Assembly (NCBI RefSeq): GCF_933509905.1
Contig: NZ_OW150024.1
Coordinates: forward strand, 2,592,001 to 2,656,000
DNA length: 64,000 bases
Reading direction: 5' to 3'
DNA from: Trichlorobacter ammonificans
Lineage (GTDB): Bacteria; Desulfobacterota; Desulfuromonadia; Geobacterales; Pseudopelobacteraceae
Positions 18,053 to 26,414 of the stretch are shown in pieces. How positions within the stretch are numbered: the stretch's first letter is position 1; every line of letters starts with the position of its first letter. The position numbers were made by a program, and so were the translations under genes. Under the pieces are notes generated by a model, which was not told the origin of the DNA, searched no databases, and was given only the letters and a program-made list of their open reading frames with translations.

Positions 18053-18118
18053 TTTGATGCGCGCTTGACACCTCCGGCGTGCATTTTGACACCTGATTTA
18101 CCTCCCCCCCGCTATCCT
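18053..18118 (+). promoter_or_regulatory. kdp promoter with KdpE-type box array
   Basis: Boxes resembling CTTGACA occur at 18053 (TTTGATG), 18064 (CTTGACA), 18085 (TTTGACA) and, weakly, 18096 (ATTTACC), giving spacings of 11, 21 and 11 nt. A -10 hexamer TATCCT begins at 18113, 60 nt from the first box. The same geometry occurs before kup at 26266-26331. I infer binding by the KdpE response regulator encoded in this operon. Confidence 0.65.
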
Positions 18119-18157
18119 GAGCTTATGAACGCTCCTACACCACCGGAGGAACGGGCC

Positions 18158-18394
18158 ATGAAGGTCTACTTGTTCAACGTGGAAAACGGTCTGTACGCAG
18201 GTGAAACATTCGAGGATGCTGGTATGCTTGCAGAAGAGGAGGGGATGACCACCATTGCTCCGCCCCTGCACGACTGCAGCCAGGTACCGGTGTTCAACCG
18301 GGAGCGGCAACAGTGGGAACTGATCTCCGTCGGCATAGCCCGGCAACTACTGCATCTGGACGACGGATGCAGTGCCAAGGAGAAGCGATCATGA
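18158..18394 (+). CDS. Small conserved-looking protein leading the kdp operon
   Basis: A 78-residue protein starting at ATG 18158, with CGGAGGAACGGGCC just before it. It begins [15 protein letters not shown], is rich in acidic residues in its centre, ends basic, and has no membrane segment or signal peptide. It overlaps kdpA by 4 nt (ATGA), so translation is coupled. The usual small Kdp subunit KdpF is a hydrophobic peptide of about 30 residues; this is not KdpF. A regulatory or assembly role in potassium uptake is possible but unproven. Confidence 0.7.
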   Translation: MKVYLFNVENGLYAGETFEDAGMLAEEEGMTTIAPPLHDCSQVPVFNRERQQWELISVGIARQLLHLDDGCSAKEKRS

Positions 18395-20175
18395 ACCCCT
18401 ACGAGTGGATGCAAACCGGAGTGTTCTTTGCGGTACTGCTGGCTCTGATCAAGCCGTTTGGCGGCTTCATGGCCAGGGTATTCCAGGGGGAACGGACCGT
18501 CATCACGCCGGTACTCGCCCCCTGCGAACGCCTGATCTACCGTCTCTGCGGGGTAGCGCCGGATGAGGAAATGGACTGGAAGCGCTATGCCCGGTGTCTG
18601 ATCCTCTTCAATAGTGTGCTGTTCGTATCGCTTTTCGCAATCCTCATGACCCAGCACCTGCTGCCGCTCAACCCGCAGAAGCTCCCGGCGTTCTCCTGGC
18701 AACTGGCGCTCAATACCGCGGTCAGCTTCGTCACCAACACCAACTGGCAGGCATACGTCGGTGAACAGGCCGCCAGCTACTTCACCCAGATGGTGGGACT
18801 CACGGTGCATAATTTCGTCTCAGCTGCCACCGGCATTGCCGTGGCCATCGCCGTGATTCGCGGTTTTGCCCGGCGGCGCACCAACCAGCTCGGTAACTTC
18901 TGGGTGGACCTGACCCGCTGCACGCTCTACGTGCTGCTGCCCATCTCGCTGGTGGCTGCCCTGGTTCTGGTCTCCCAGGGAGCGATCCAGAATTTCAGCG
19001 CCTACAAGACCGTACCGCTTGTCCAGCCGATCACCTACGACACGCCGAAAAAGGACGCCAAGGGGGACCCGGTCAAGGATGCCAGGGGGAACCCGCTGAC
19101 CGAGAGCGTGACTGCCAAGGAGGTCGTTATCCCCATGGGGCCGGTGGCCTCCCAGGAGGCGATCAAGGAACTGGGGACCAACGGTGGCGGCTTCTTTAAC
19201 GCCAACTCTGCCCACCCCTACGAAAATCCGACCCCGTTTTCCCACCTGTTCGAGATCCTGCTGATCCTCCTCATCCCCGGCAGCCTGACCTACACCTTCG
19301 GGGTCATGGTGGGGAATACCCGCCAGGGGTGGGCCATCCTGGGAGTCATGCTCGTTCTGCTTCTTGCCTCCTTCGGCGCGCTCCAGTGGGCAGAGGCCGG
19401 CGGTAATCCGCTGGTGGCCAAGCTCGGCGTCAGCGGCCCCAACATGGAGGGAAAAGATCTCCGCTTCGGTCTGGCCGGCACCACCCTGTTCGAGGTGGCC
19501 ACCACCGGCACATCATGCGGCGCCGTAGCCGCCATGCACGACTCCCTCACCCCGCTTGGCGGCATGGTCCCCTTGAGTCTCATGCTCCTCGGCGAGATCG
19601 TCTTCGGCGGAGTAGGATCGGGGCTCTACACCATGCTCGCTTTTGCGATCATCGCCGTGTTCATCTCCGGCCTCATGATCGGTCGCACCCCGGAGTATCT
19701 AGGTAAGAAGATCGAGGTGCGGGAAATGTGGCTGTCCATCATCACGGTACTCATTGCCGGGATCACGGTGTTGATCGTCACTGCCATTGCCATGATCACC
19801 CCCTCCGCAGTGGCCTCCATGGCTAATCCCGGCGCCCATGGCCTCAGTGAAGTGCTCTACGCCTTCGCCTCCATGGCCAACAACAACGGCAGTGCCTTTG
19901 CCGGCCTGAACGCCAACGTCAATTTCTACAATCTTTGGGGCTCCCTGGCCATGATCCTTGGGCGCTATGTCCCGGCGGTGGCGGTGCTGGCCATGGCCGG
20001 CTCCCTGGCGGAGAAGAAGTACGTCCCTCCCAGCCTGGGGACGCTGCCCACGGACAAGGTACCGTTCGCCCTCTGGCTTACCCTGGTGATCCTGATCATC
20101 GGGGCGCTCACCTTTTTTCCGGCCCTGTCGCTGGGGCCGATCGTCGAACACCTGACCATGGTGGGAGGTACCTGA
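18391..20175 (+). CDS. kdpA: Potassium-transporting ATPase subunit A
   Basis: The 594-residue potassium-binding and translocating subunit of the high-affinity KdpFABC pump. It has about ten membrane segments of the potassium-channel superfamily type. A filter-region signature [21 protein letters not shown]-like block is near residue 265, and the TTGTSCGAV block near 370 is another pore loop. ATG 18391 overlaps the stop of the small upstream gene. Length is normal (E. coli 557) with a modest insertion rich in Lys and Asp near 218-240. The operon should be induced by low potassium. Confidence 0.97.
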   Translation: MNPYEWMQTGVFFAVLLALIKPFGGFMARVFQGERTVITPVLAPCERLIYRLCGVAPDEEMDWKRYARCLILFNSVLFVSLFAILMTQHLLPLNPQKLPAFSWQLALNTAVSFVTNTNWQAYVGEQAASYFTQMVGLTVHNFVSAATGIAVAIAVIRGFARRRTNQLGNFWVDLTRCTLYVLLPISLVAALVLVSQGAIQNFSAYKTVPLVQPITYDTPKKDAKGDPVKDARGNPLTESVTAKEVVIPMGPVASQEAIKELGTNGGGFFNANSAHPYENPTPFSHLFEILLILLIPGSLTYTFGVMVGNTRQGWAILGVMLVLLLASFGALQWAEAGGNPLVAKLGVSGPNMEGKDLRFGLAGTTLFEVATTGTSCGAVAAMHDSLTPLGGMVPLSLMLLGEIVFGGVGSGLYTMLAFAIIAVFISGLMIGRTPEYLGKKIEVREMWLSIITVLIAGITVLIVTAIAMITPSAVASMANPGAHGLSEVLYAFASMANNNGSAFAGLNANVNFYNLWGSLAMILGRYVPAVAVLAMAGSLAEKKYVPPSLGTLPTDKVPFALWLTLVILIIGALTFFPALSLGPIVEHLTMVGGT

Positions 20176-20177
20176 CC

Positions 20178-22247
20178 ATGTCGCTACACAAACCTGAACC
20201 GGTATCCCTGTTTGATACCCGTATCCTGCGCCCGGCGCTGGCGGCATCGTTTAAAAAACTGAACCCGGTTGAACTGTGGCGTAATCCGGTCATGCTCTGC
20301 GTGGAGATCGCCAGTGTCATCACCCTGGTGACCTTCGTCATGTCGCTCACCGGCGCCAACCTGGAGCCGGCCTGGTTCACCGGCCTGGTTTCGGCGTGGC
20401 TCTGGCTGACGGTGATCTTCTCGACGTTCTCCGAGGCGCTGGCCGAAGGACGCGGCAAGGCCCGGGCCGCCAGTCTCCGCTCGTCCCGTACCAGCGTCAC
20501 CGCCAAGCTCCTGTCCCGGCCGGAGTTCGGCAGCGCCTTCACCACCGTGGGAGCGAGCCAGCTGCGCAAAGGTGACCTGATCCTGGTGGAAGCGGGTGAG
20601 ATGATTGCCGGTGACGGCGACGTCATTGCCGGGGCAGCCCTGGTGAACGAGGCGGCGGTGACCGGCGAGTCGGCACCGGTGGTGCGGGAGTCCGGGGGGG
20701 ACCGCAGTGCCGTCACCGGCGGTACCATGGTCATCGCCAACAGCATCATCGTCAGGATCACCGCCAACCCCGGCGAAACTTTCCTAGACCGGATGATCTC
20801 CCTGATCGAGGGGGCCAAGCGCCGCAAGACCCCCAACGAGATCGCCCTGGAGGTGCTGTTGATCGCCCTGACCCTGGTGTTTCTGCTGGTCTGCATCAAT
20901 ATCAGTCCGCTCTCCATCTACAGCGTCACGGCCGCCGGCCAGGGGCAACCGGTGTCGCTCACCGTGCTGACCGCCCTGTTCGTCTGCCTGGCCCCCACCA
21001 CCATTGCCGCCCTGCTGCCGGCCATCGGTATCGCCGGCATGGACCGGCTGTTCCAGAAGAACGTTATTGCCCTCTCCGGTCGGGCCATCGAGGCTGCCGG
21101 CGATGTGAACGTGCTGCTTTTGGACAAGACCGGCACCATCACCCATGGCAACCGGGAAGCGGTGGCGTTCGTCCCCGTGGGGGGGCATGGTGAGCAGGAG
21201 CTGGCGCAGGCGGCCCTGATGGCCTCCATCGCCGATGAGACCCCGGAGGGGCGCAGTATCGTGGCTCTGGCCCGGCAGAACTACGGGTTCGTCATGGAAG
21301 CACCGCCGGCCGGTGCTGAAGTGATCGACTTCAGTGCCGAAACCCGCCTCTCCGGCATCAACGCCCATGGCGAACAGTTCCGCAAGGGCGCTTCCGATGC
21401 AACCGTCGCCTTTGTAAAAAAGCTGGGTGGCACAACCATCCCCGCAGAACTGGCCGAGGTGGTTCACAAAATCGCCCGGGCCGGCGCCACGCCGCTGGTA
21501 GTCTGCCGCACCAGTGAAATCATCGGCGTGGTCAATCTGAAGGATATCGTCAAGACCGGCATCCAGGAGCGCTTCCTGCAACTGCGCAGCATGGGGATCA
21601 AGACGGTGATGATCACCGGCGACAATCCCCTCACCGCCGCCGCCATTGCCGCCGAGGCCCAGGTGGACGACTTTCTGGCCCAGGCGAAACCGGAGGACAA
21701 GCTGCGCCTGATCCGGGAGAACCAGGAGGCCGGTTTCATGGTGGCCATGACCGGCGACGGCACCAACGACGCCCCGGCCCTGGCCCAGGCCGATGTGGCG
21801 GTGGCCATGAACACCGGCACCCAGCCGGCCCGGGAGGCAGCCAACATCATCGATCTGGACTCCAACCCCACCAAGCTGCTGGATATCGTCGAGGTGGGCA
21901 AGCAGATCCTCATGACCCGGGGTAACCTGACCACCTTCAGCATCAGTAACGACGTGGCCAAATATTTCGCCATCATCCCGGCCATGATGATTTCGGTCTA
22001 TCCGCAGTTGGGCGCCCTCAACGTCATGCATCTGGCGACACCGCTCTCGGCGATTCTGTCGGCGGTGATCTTCAATGCCCTGATCATTCCGCTGCTGGTG
22101 CCGCTGGCGTTGAGGGGCACGAAGTTCCGCCCCATGCCGGCGGAACGGCTGCTGATTCACAATCTGCTGATCTACGGCGCGGGTGGACTGGTGGCGCCGT
22201 TCGTGGGGATCAAGGCCATTGATATGGTTATCGGGATGCTGGTGTAA
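20178..22247 (+). CDS. kdpB: Potassium-transporting P-type ATPase subunit B
   Basis: The 689-residue catalytic P-type ATPase subunit of KdpFABC. The phosphorylation motif DKTGTIT has its Asp near residue 316. The actuator TGES motif is in [11 protein letters not shown], the hinge [10 protein letters not shown] is complete, and the membrane segments match type IA pumps. It follows kdpA by 2 nt with GGAGGTACCTGACC upstream of the ATG. Energy from ATP drives potassium through KdpA. Confidence 0.97.
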   Translation: MSLHKPEPVSLFDTRILRPALAASFKKLNPVELWRNPVMLCVEIASVITLVTFVMSLTGANLEPAWFTGLVSAWLWLTVIFSTFSEALAEGRGKARAASLRSSRTSVTAKLLSRPEFGSAFTTVGASQLRKGDLILVEAGEMIAGDGDVIAGAALVNEAAVTGESAPVVRESGGDRSAVTGGTMVIANSIIVRITANPGETFLDRMISLIEGAKRRKTPNEIALEVLLIALTLVFLLVCINISPLSIYSVTAAGQGQPVSLTVLTALFVCLAPTTIAALLPAIGIAGMDRLFQKNVIALSGRAIEAAGDVNVLLLDKTGTITHGNREAVAFVPVGGHGEQELAQAALMASIADETPEGRSIVALARQNYGFVMEAPPAGAEVIDFSAETRLSGINAHGEQFRKGASDATVAFVKKLGGTTIPAELAEVVHKIARAGATPLVVCRTSEIIGVVNLKDIVKTGIQERFLQLRSMGIKTVMITGDNPLTAAAIAAEAQVDDFLAQAKPEDKLRLIRENQEAGFMVAMTGDGTNDAPALAQADVAVAMNTGTQPAREAANIIDLDSNPTKLLDIVEVGKQILMTRGNLTTFSISNDVAKYFAIIPAMMISVYPQLGALNVMHLATPLSAILSAVIFNALIIPLLVPLALRGTKFRPMPAERLLIHNLLIYGAGGLVAPFVGIKAIDMVIGMLV

Positions 22248-22256
22248 GTCGGACAT

Positions 22257-22281
22257 GTCGGACCGGTCGTACCGGTCCGAC
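22257..22281. repeat. Palindromic hairpin between kdpB and kdpC
   Basis: A perfect 10-bp stem (22257-22266 with 22272-22281) has a five-base loop and sits in the only sizeable gap (51 nt) inside kdpABCDE. There is no T-run. A partial copy of the half-site (GTCGGACATGTCGGAC) precedes it. It could tune relative expression of kdpAB versus kdpCDE or stabilise mRNA ends. Confidence 0.6.
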
Positions 22282-22298
22282 GAAAAGGAGACAACCGG

Positions 22299-22868
22299 AT
22301 GAACGACCTGAAAGCAGCCATTCTGCTGTTCATTACCTTCACCGTTATCTGTGGCGGTATCTACCCCCTGGCGGTCACCGGCATTGCCCAGGCAGTGTTC
22401 CCCAGGCAGGCCAACGGCAGCTTCATCAGCGGAAAGGACGGCAAGGAGATCGGCTCCGTCCTGATCGGCCAGCCCTTCAGCGACCCGCAGTACTTCTGGC
22501 CCCGCCCGTCGGCCACCGCGGAATTCGGCTATAATCCCGCAGCATCCGGCGGCTCCAATGCCGGCCCCACCAACCCCGACTACCTGAAGATCGTTGCGGG
22601 GCGGGTTGCGGACCTGCGCGCCGGCGGCATCACCGGCCCCATTCCGGCCGACCTGGCGCAGGCATCGGCCAGCGGGATTGACCCCCATATCTCCGTTGCG
22701 TCGGCCCGGCTGCAGATACCGCGGGTGGCCCGGTCGCGGGGCCTGAGCGAGGATGCGGTTGCCGCGCTGGTTGCCCGGACCACGGAAGGGCGACAGTTCG
22801 GACTGCTGGGAGAGCCGCGGGTCAATGTGCTTGTATTGAATCTCAATTTGGCTACACTCCAGCCATGA
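22299..22868 (+). CDS. kdpC: Potassium-transporting ATPase subunit C
   Basis: The 189-residue Kdp subunit with a single N-terminal membrane anchor (about 8-30) and a periplasmic domain containing the family block GQPFSDPQYFWPRPSATA. Its C-terminal part includes NPDYLK and DPHISVASA. KdpC stabilises the KdpA-KdpB complex and is thought to help gate potassium access. It overlaps kdpD by 4 nt. Confidence 0.96.
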   Translation: MNDLKAAILLFITFTVICGGIYPLAVTGIAQAVFPRQANGSFISGKDGKEIGSVLIGQPFSDPQYFWPRPSATAEFGYNPAASGGSNAGPTNPDYLKIVAGRVADLRAGGITGPIPADLAQASASGIDPHISVASARLQIPRVARSRGLSEDAVAALVARTTEGRQFGLLGEPRVNVLVLNLNLATLQP

Positions 22869-25552
22869 CCGTCTCCGACGACATACGCCCCACCCCGGAG
22901 GCGATGCTGAAACTGGCCCAGGCCGAAGAAGTGACCGCCGAGCTGGGCAAGCTGAAGATATTCCTCGGCTATGCCGCCGGCGTGGGAAAGACCTACGCCA
23001 TGCTGGAGGCGGCCCGCAAACGGAAGGCCGACGGCCGCGACCTGGTGGTGGGCTATGTGGAATCCCATGGCCGGTCTGAGACCGATGCCCTGCTGGGGGG
23101 GCTGGAAATCGTTCCCCGCAAGCAGGTACCCTACGCCGGGGTCGCACTGCCGGAAATGGACCTCGACGCCATTCTGGCCCGCAAGCCCCAGATCGTCCTG
23201 GTTGACGAACTGGCCCATTCGAACGCTCCCGGTTCCCGCCACGAAAAGCGCTGGCAGGACGTGGAGGAAATCCTCGAAGCGGGAATCGATGTCTATACCA
23301 CGGTCAATATCCAGCACTTTGAAAGCCTGAACGATGTGGTGGCCCGCATCACCGGCGTCACGGTGCGGGAAACCGTGCCGGACCGGCTGCTGGACCTGGC
23401 CTTCGAGATCCGGCTGATCGATATTCCGCCCGAAGATCTGCTGCAACGGCTGCACGAAGGCAAGGTATACGTGGCCGACCAGGCAGCCAAGGCCATTGAG
23501 AAGTTCTTCCGGCCGGGCAACCTGATGGCGCTCAGGGAACTGTCCCTGCGCAGAACCGCAGCCCGGGTGGACGACCAGATGCGGGCCTACATGGAGACCC
23601 AGGCGATCCCCGGTCCCTGGGCCACGGCGGAACGGCTGCTGGTCTGCGTCAGCGGCAGTCCCTACAGTGAGAAGCTGATCCGCGCCACCTGCCGACTCGC
23701 TGAGGAGCTGAAAGCCACCTGGTTCACCGTCTATATCGAAACACCGGCAGGGGGGCGGCAGGTTCACGAAAACCGGCAACGGATCTGGCAGAACCTCCGC
23801 CTTGCCGAAAGCCTGGGGGCCCAGGTGGCCACCGTGACCGCCACGGACGTCACCGACGCGATCATGGAGTATGCCGGTCGCCACAACATCACCAAGATCG
23901 TCATGGGCAAACCGGATAGGCCCCGCTGGCGCGAACTGCTCCAGCCCCCCATCGTGGATCGGGTCATCCGCCGGAGCGGTGCCGTCGACGTGGTTGTGGT
24001 CAGCTTCGAATCCACCGGCAGGTCTTCCTCCCGAGAAACGCCGCCACGACGACAACCTGTCCGGATCCGGGGCTACGCGGCAAGTATTGTCCTGGTAACC
24101 GTGGCAACCATGCTCTGTGCCCTGGTCCGGCCGTTCCTGGAACCGACCAACATGGTGATGATCTACCTCCTGGCAGTGGTGCTGGCGGCGGTCCGCCTTG
24201 AACGCAAACCGGCGATGCTGACCGCCCTGCTGGGGGTCCTGGCCTTTGACTTCTTTTTTGTCCCTCCCTTCCTGACCTTTGCCGTGGCAGACACCCAGTA
24301 CATTATTACCTTTATCGCCCTGTTCAGCGTCGGCCTTGTCATCAGCACCCTGGTGGTCCGTGCCCGGGAGCGGGCCGACGTCATGCGGGCCCGGGAGCTG
24401 CATACCGCCAGCCTGTATTATCTGAGCCGGGATCTTGCCGCTGCGGTCGACATCGATGCCGTGCTGAGCGCCATGGTGCGCAATATCGAGGAGGCGCTGA
24501 ACGCCCAAGTGGCCATCCTTCTTCCGGAAGGAGAGCGGCTCGACATTATGGCCACCAGCAACGGCCTGACCCTGGACGTCAAAGAGCAGGCGGTTGCCGA
24601 CTGGGCGTTCCGCAACAACCATCCGGCCGGACGCACCACCGACACCCTGGTTTCCGCCGAGCTGGTCTACCTGCCGCTCCAGACCCCGGCCAGCGTTCTG
24701 GGGATACTCGGCATCAGGCTTGAGGACGACCATGCCTACCACTCCCAGGACAACCGGCGCCTGCTGGAAGCGTTTGCCACCCAGGCTGCCATGGCCATCG
24801 AACGGATCCGGTTCTCGCACCAGGCGGAGCAGGCCCAGATTCTGCAGGCACGGGAAAATCTGGAGCGGGCCCTGCTCAACTCCATCTCCCACGACCTGCG
24901 AACTCCGCTGGTAACCGTCACCGGGGCTCTGACCACCCTGCGGGACAGCCCCGACGAGGTACCGCCCGGTGCGAAGCAGGCCCTGCTGGAAACCGCCTGC
25001 GACGAGGCGGAACGCCTGAACCGCTTTGTGGCCAACCTGCTGGATATGAGCCGCATCGAGGCCGGAGCGGTCAGGCTGAACCTGGAACCGTGCGACATGC
25101 AGGATCTGGCCGGCTGCGCCCTGGCAGCAGTCAAGCCGCGGCTTGGCGACCGATCGATCAGCACCCTCCTGCCGGACGACCTGCCGCTGGTGCCGCTGGA
25201 TATGGTGTTGATGACCCAAGTGCTGGTCAACATCCTGGACAATGCCCTTAAATATTCGTCGCCGGACACCCCCCTGGAGCTGGCCGGCTCGGTGGAACGG
25301 AACCGGCTGGTACTGACCGTTGCCGACCGTGGCCCCGGGGTGCCGGAGCATGACCTGAAGCGGGTGTTCGACAAGTTTTACCGCATACCGGTTCCGGAAG
25401 GAGCCGGCGGCACCGGCCTGGGCCTTTCCATCTGCAAGGGAATCGTGGAGGCCCACGGCGGCGACATCAGCGCGGAAAACCGGACCGGAGGCGGCCTTGT
25501 CGTGACCGTGCGGCTGCCCCTTACCCAGAATCACGTAAGGACGACATCATGA
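22865..25552 (+). CDS. kdpD: Osmosensitive K+ channel sensor histidine kinase KdpD
   Basis: The 895-residue sensor kinase controls kdp. The N-terminal KdpD domain carries a Walker A (GYAAGVGKT, 35-43) and a DELAHSN Walker B-like motif. A universal-stress-protein domain follows (about 250-375), then four clustered membrane segments (about 400-500), a GAF-like region, and the kinase core with HDLRTPL (His near 677), N box NILDNALKYS and GTGLGLSICKG. The arrangement matches E. coli KdpD. It overlaps kdpC and kdpE by 4 nt on each side. Confidence 0.96.
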   Translation: MTVSDDIRPTPEAMLKLAQAEEVTAELGKLKIFLGYAAGVGKTYAMLEAARKRKADGRDLVVGYVESHGRSETDALLGGLEIVPRKQVPYAGVALPEMDLDAILARKPQIVLVDELAHSNAPGSRHEKRWQDVEEILEAGIDVYTTVNIQHFESLNDVVARITGVTVRETVPDRLLDLAFEIRLIDIPPEDLLQRLHEGKVYVADQAAKAIEKFFRPGNLMALRELSLRRTAARVDDQMRAYMETQAIPGPWATAERLLVCVSGSPYSEKLIRATCRLAEELKATWFTVYIETPAGGRQVHENRQRIWQNLRLAESLGAQVATVTATDVTDAIMEYAGRHNITKIVMGKPDRPRWRELLQPPIVDRVIRRSGAVDVVVVSFESTGRSSSRETPPRRQPVRIRGYAASIVLVTVATMLCALVRPFLEPTNMVMIYLLAVVLAAVRLERKPAMLTALLGVLAFDFFFVPPFLTFAVADTQYIITFIALFSVGLVISTLVVRARERADVMRARELHTASLYYLSRDLAAAVDIDAVLSAMVRNIEEALNAQVAILLPEGERLDIMATSNGLTLDVKEQAVADWAFRNNHPAGRTTDTLVSAELVYLPLQTPASVLGILGIRLEDDHAYHSQDNRRLLEAFATQAAMAIERIRFSHQAEQAQILQARENLERALLNSISHDLRTPLVTVTGALTTLRDSPDEVPPGAKQALLETACDEAERLNRFVANLLDMSRIEAGAVRLNLEPCDMQDLAGCALAAVKPRLGDRSISTLLPDDLPLVPLDMVLMTQVLVNILDNALKYSSPDTPLELAGSVERNRLVLTVADRGPGVPEHDLKRVFDKFYRIPVPEGAGGTGLGLSICKGIVEAHGGDISAENRTGGGLVVTVRLPLTQNHVRTTS

Positions 25553-26247
25553 CCCCGGAGCGTACCGAGCGAAATCTTCCCCGCATTCTGATCATCGACG
25601 ACGAGGCGGCTATCCGCCGTTTTCTGCACACCGTCCTGCCTGCCGACGAATTTGCCCTGTACGAGGCGGACAGCGGTCACAGCGGCCTGTCGGTGACCGC
25701 CGCCGTCCGGCCCGACGTCGTCCTGCTCGACCTGGGCCTGCCGGATATGGACGGCATTGAGGTGATCGCCCGAATCAGGGAATGGGCCCCCACCCCGATC
25801 ATCGTACTGTCGGTGCGGGAGCGGGAGTCGGACAAGATCGCGGCCCTTGATGCCGGTGCGGACGATTACCTGACCAAACCGTTCGGGGTCGGCGAACTGC
25901 TGGCCCGGATCAGGGCCATGCTGCGCCGGGCGCAGCAACAGATCCCCGAACCGGTGTTCCGCAGCGATGATCTGGAAATGGATCTCGAAAAGCGCCGTGT
26001 CGTTGTGCGGGGCGAAACGGTTCAGCTCACCCCCACGGAGTACGACCTGCTCAAGCTGCTGGTCACCCATGCCGGCAAGGTGCTGACCCACCGCCATATC
26101 CTGAACAGGATCTGGGGACCGGCCTACCTGGAGCAGCCCCATGTGCTGCGGGTCAATATCAGCAACCTGCGCCGCAAGATCGAAATCACCCCCACCCAGC
26201 CCTGCCACATCATCACCGAGCCCGGGGTCGGCTATCGCCTGCTCTGA
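25549..26247 (+). CDS. kdpE: Response regulator KdpE
   Basis: A 232-residue OmpR-family regulator. The receiver domain has acidic pocket DDE at 17-19, phosphorylation site D61 in VLLDLGLPDMDG and Lys in LTKPFG. A C-terminal winged helix follows, with TPTEYDLLKLLV and VLRVNISNLRRKIE. It is translated in overlap with kdpD and is expected to activate kdp at low potassium. The repeated boxes upstream of kdp and kup are candidate binding sites: direct repeats 11 and 21 nt apart suit an OmpR-type dimer binding one face of the helix. Confidence 0.95.
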   Translation: MTPERTERNLPRILIIDDEAAIRRFLHTVLPADEFALYEADSGHSGLSVTAAVRPDVVLLDLGLPDMDGIEVIARIREWAPTPIIVLSVRERESDKIAALDAGADDYLTKPFGVGELLARIRAMLRRAQQQIPEPVFRSDDLEMDLEKRRVVVRGETVQLTPTEYDLLKLLVTHAGKVLTHRHILNRIWGPAYLEQPHVLRVNISNLRRKIEITPTQPCHIITEPGVGYRLL

Positions 26248-26265
26248 CCCCGCCGCACCAACCTT

Positions 26266-26331
26266 CTTGATGTTTTCTTGACAGACCTCCGGCACATCTT
26301 GACACCGGCTTGATGTGGCGATACCTACAAT
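26266..26331 (+). promoter_or_regulatory. kup promoter with KdpE-type box array
   Basis: Four boxes, CTTGATG (26266), CTTGACA (26277), CTTGACA (26298) and CTTGATG (26309), are spaced 11, 21 and 11 nt. A -10 hexamer TACAAT starts at 26326, 60 nt after the first box. Spacing is identical to the kdp promoter at 18053-18118. The array is the best match in the window to a multi-site OmpR-family operator. Confidence 0.7.
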
Positions 26332-26351
26332 GAATAAGTATGGGCTCCCGG

Positions 26352-26385
26352 GTCGTCGGCAACGGCTGACGACTTTTTTGTTGCC
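26352..26385 (+). promoter_or_regulatory. Terminator/antiterminator-like leader of kup
   Basis: A 9-bp stem (26352-26360 with 26365-26373, loop AACG) is followed by six T, forming an intrinsic terminator 42 nt before the kup start. GGCAAC (26358-26363), half in the stem and half in the loop, can pair instead with GTTGCC (26380-26385) just past the T-run, which would break the terminator. This is the layout of an attenuator. The controlling signal is unknown, and the leader is too short for the known large potassium-related riboswitches. Confidence 0.5.
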
Positions 26386-26414
26386 CTCACCGCTGCCTGT
26401 CCGGAGACGAATTC

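Noticed and set aside
20784-25534. Two very long minus-strand frames (787 and 984 codons) opposite kdpB-kdpD
   Set aside because: They are antisense to well-supported kdp genes and their translations are Gly/His/Gln-rich without domains, the result of biased third positions.
26338-26414. Known potassium or c-di-AMP riboswitch (ykoK or ydaO class) in the kup leader
   Set aside because: The leader before the terminator is under 40 nt, far too short for those aptamers; only a simple attenuator fits.
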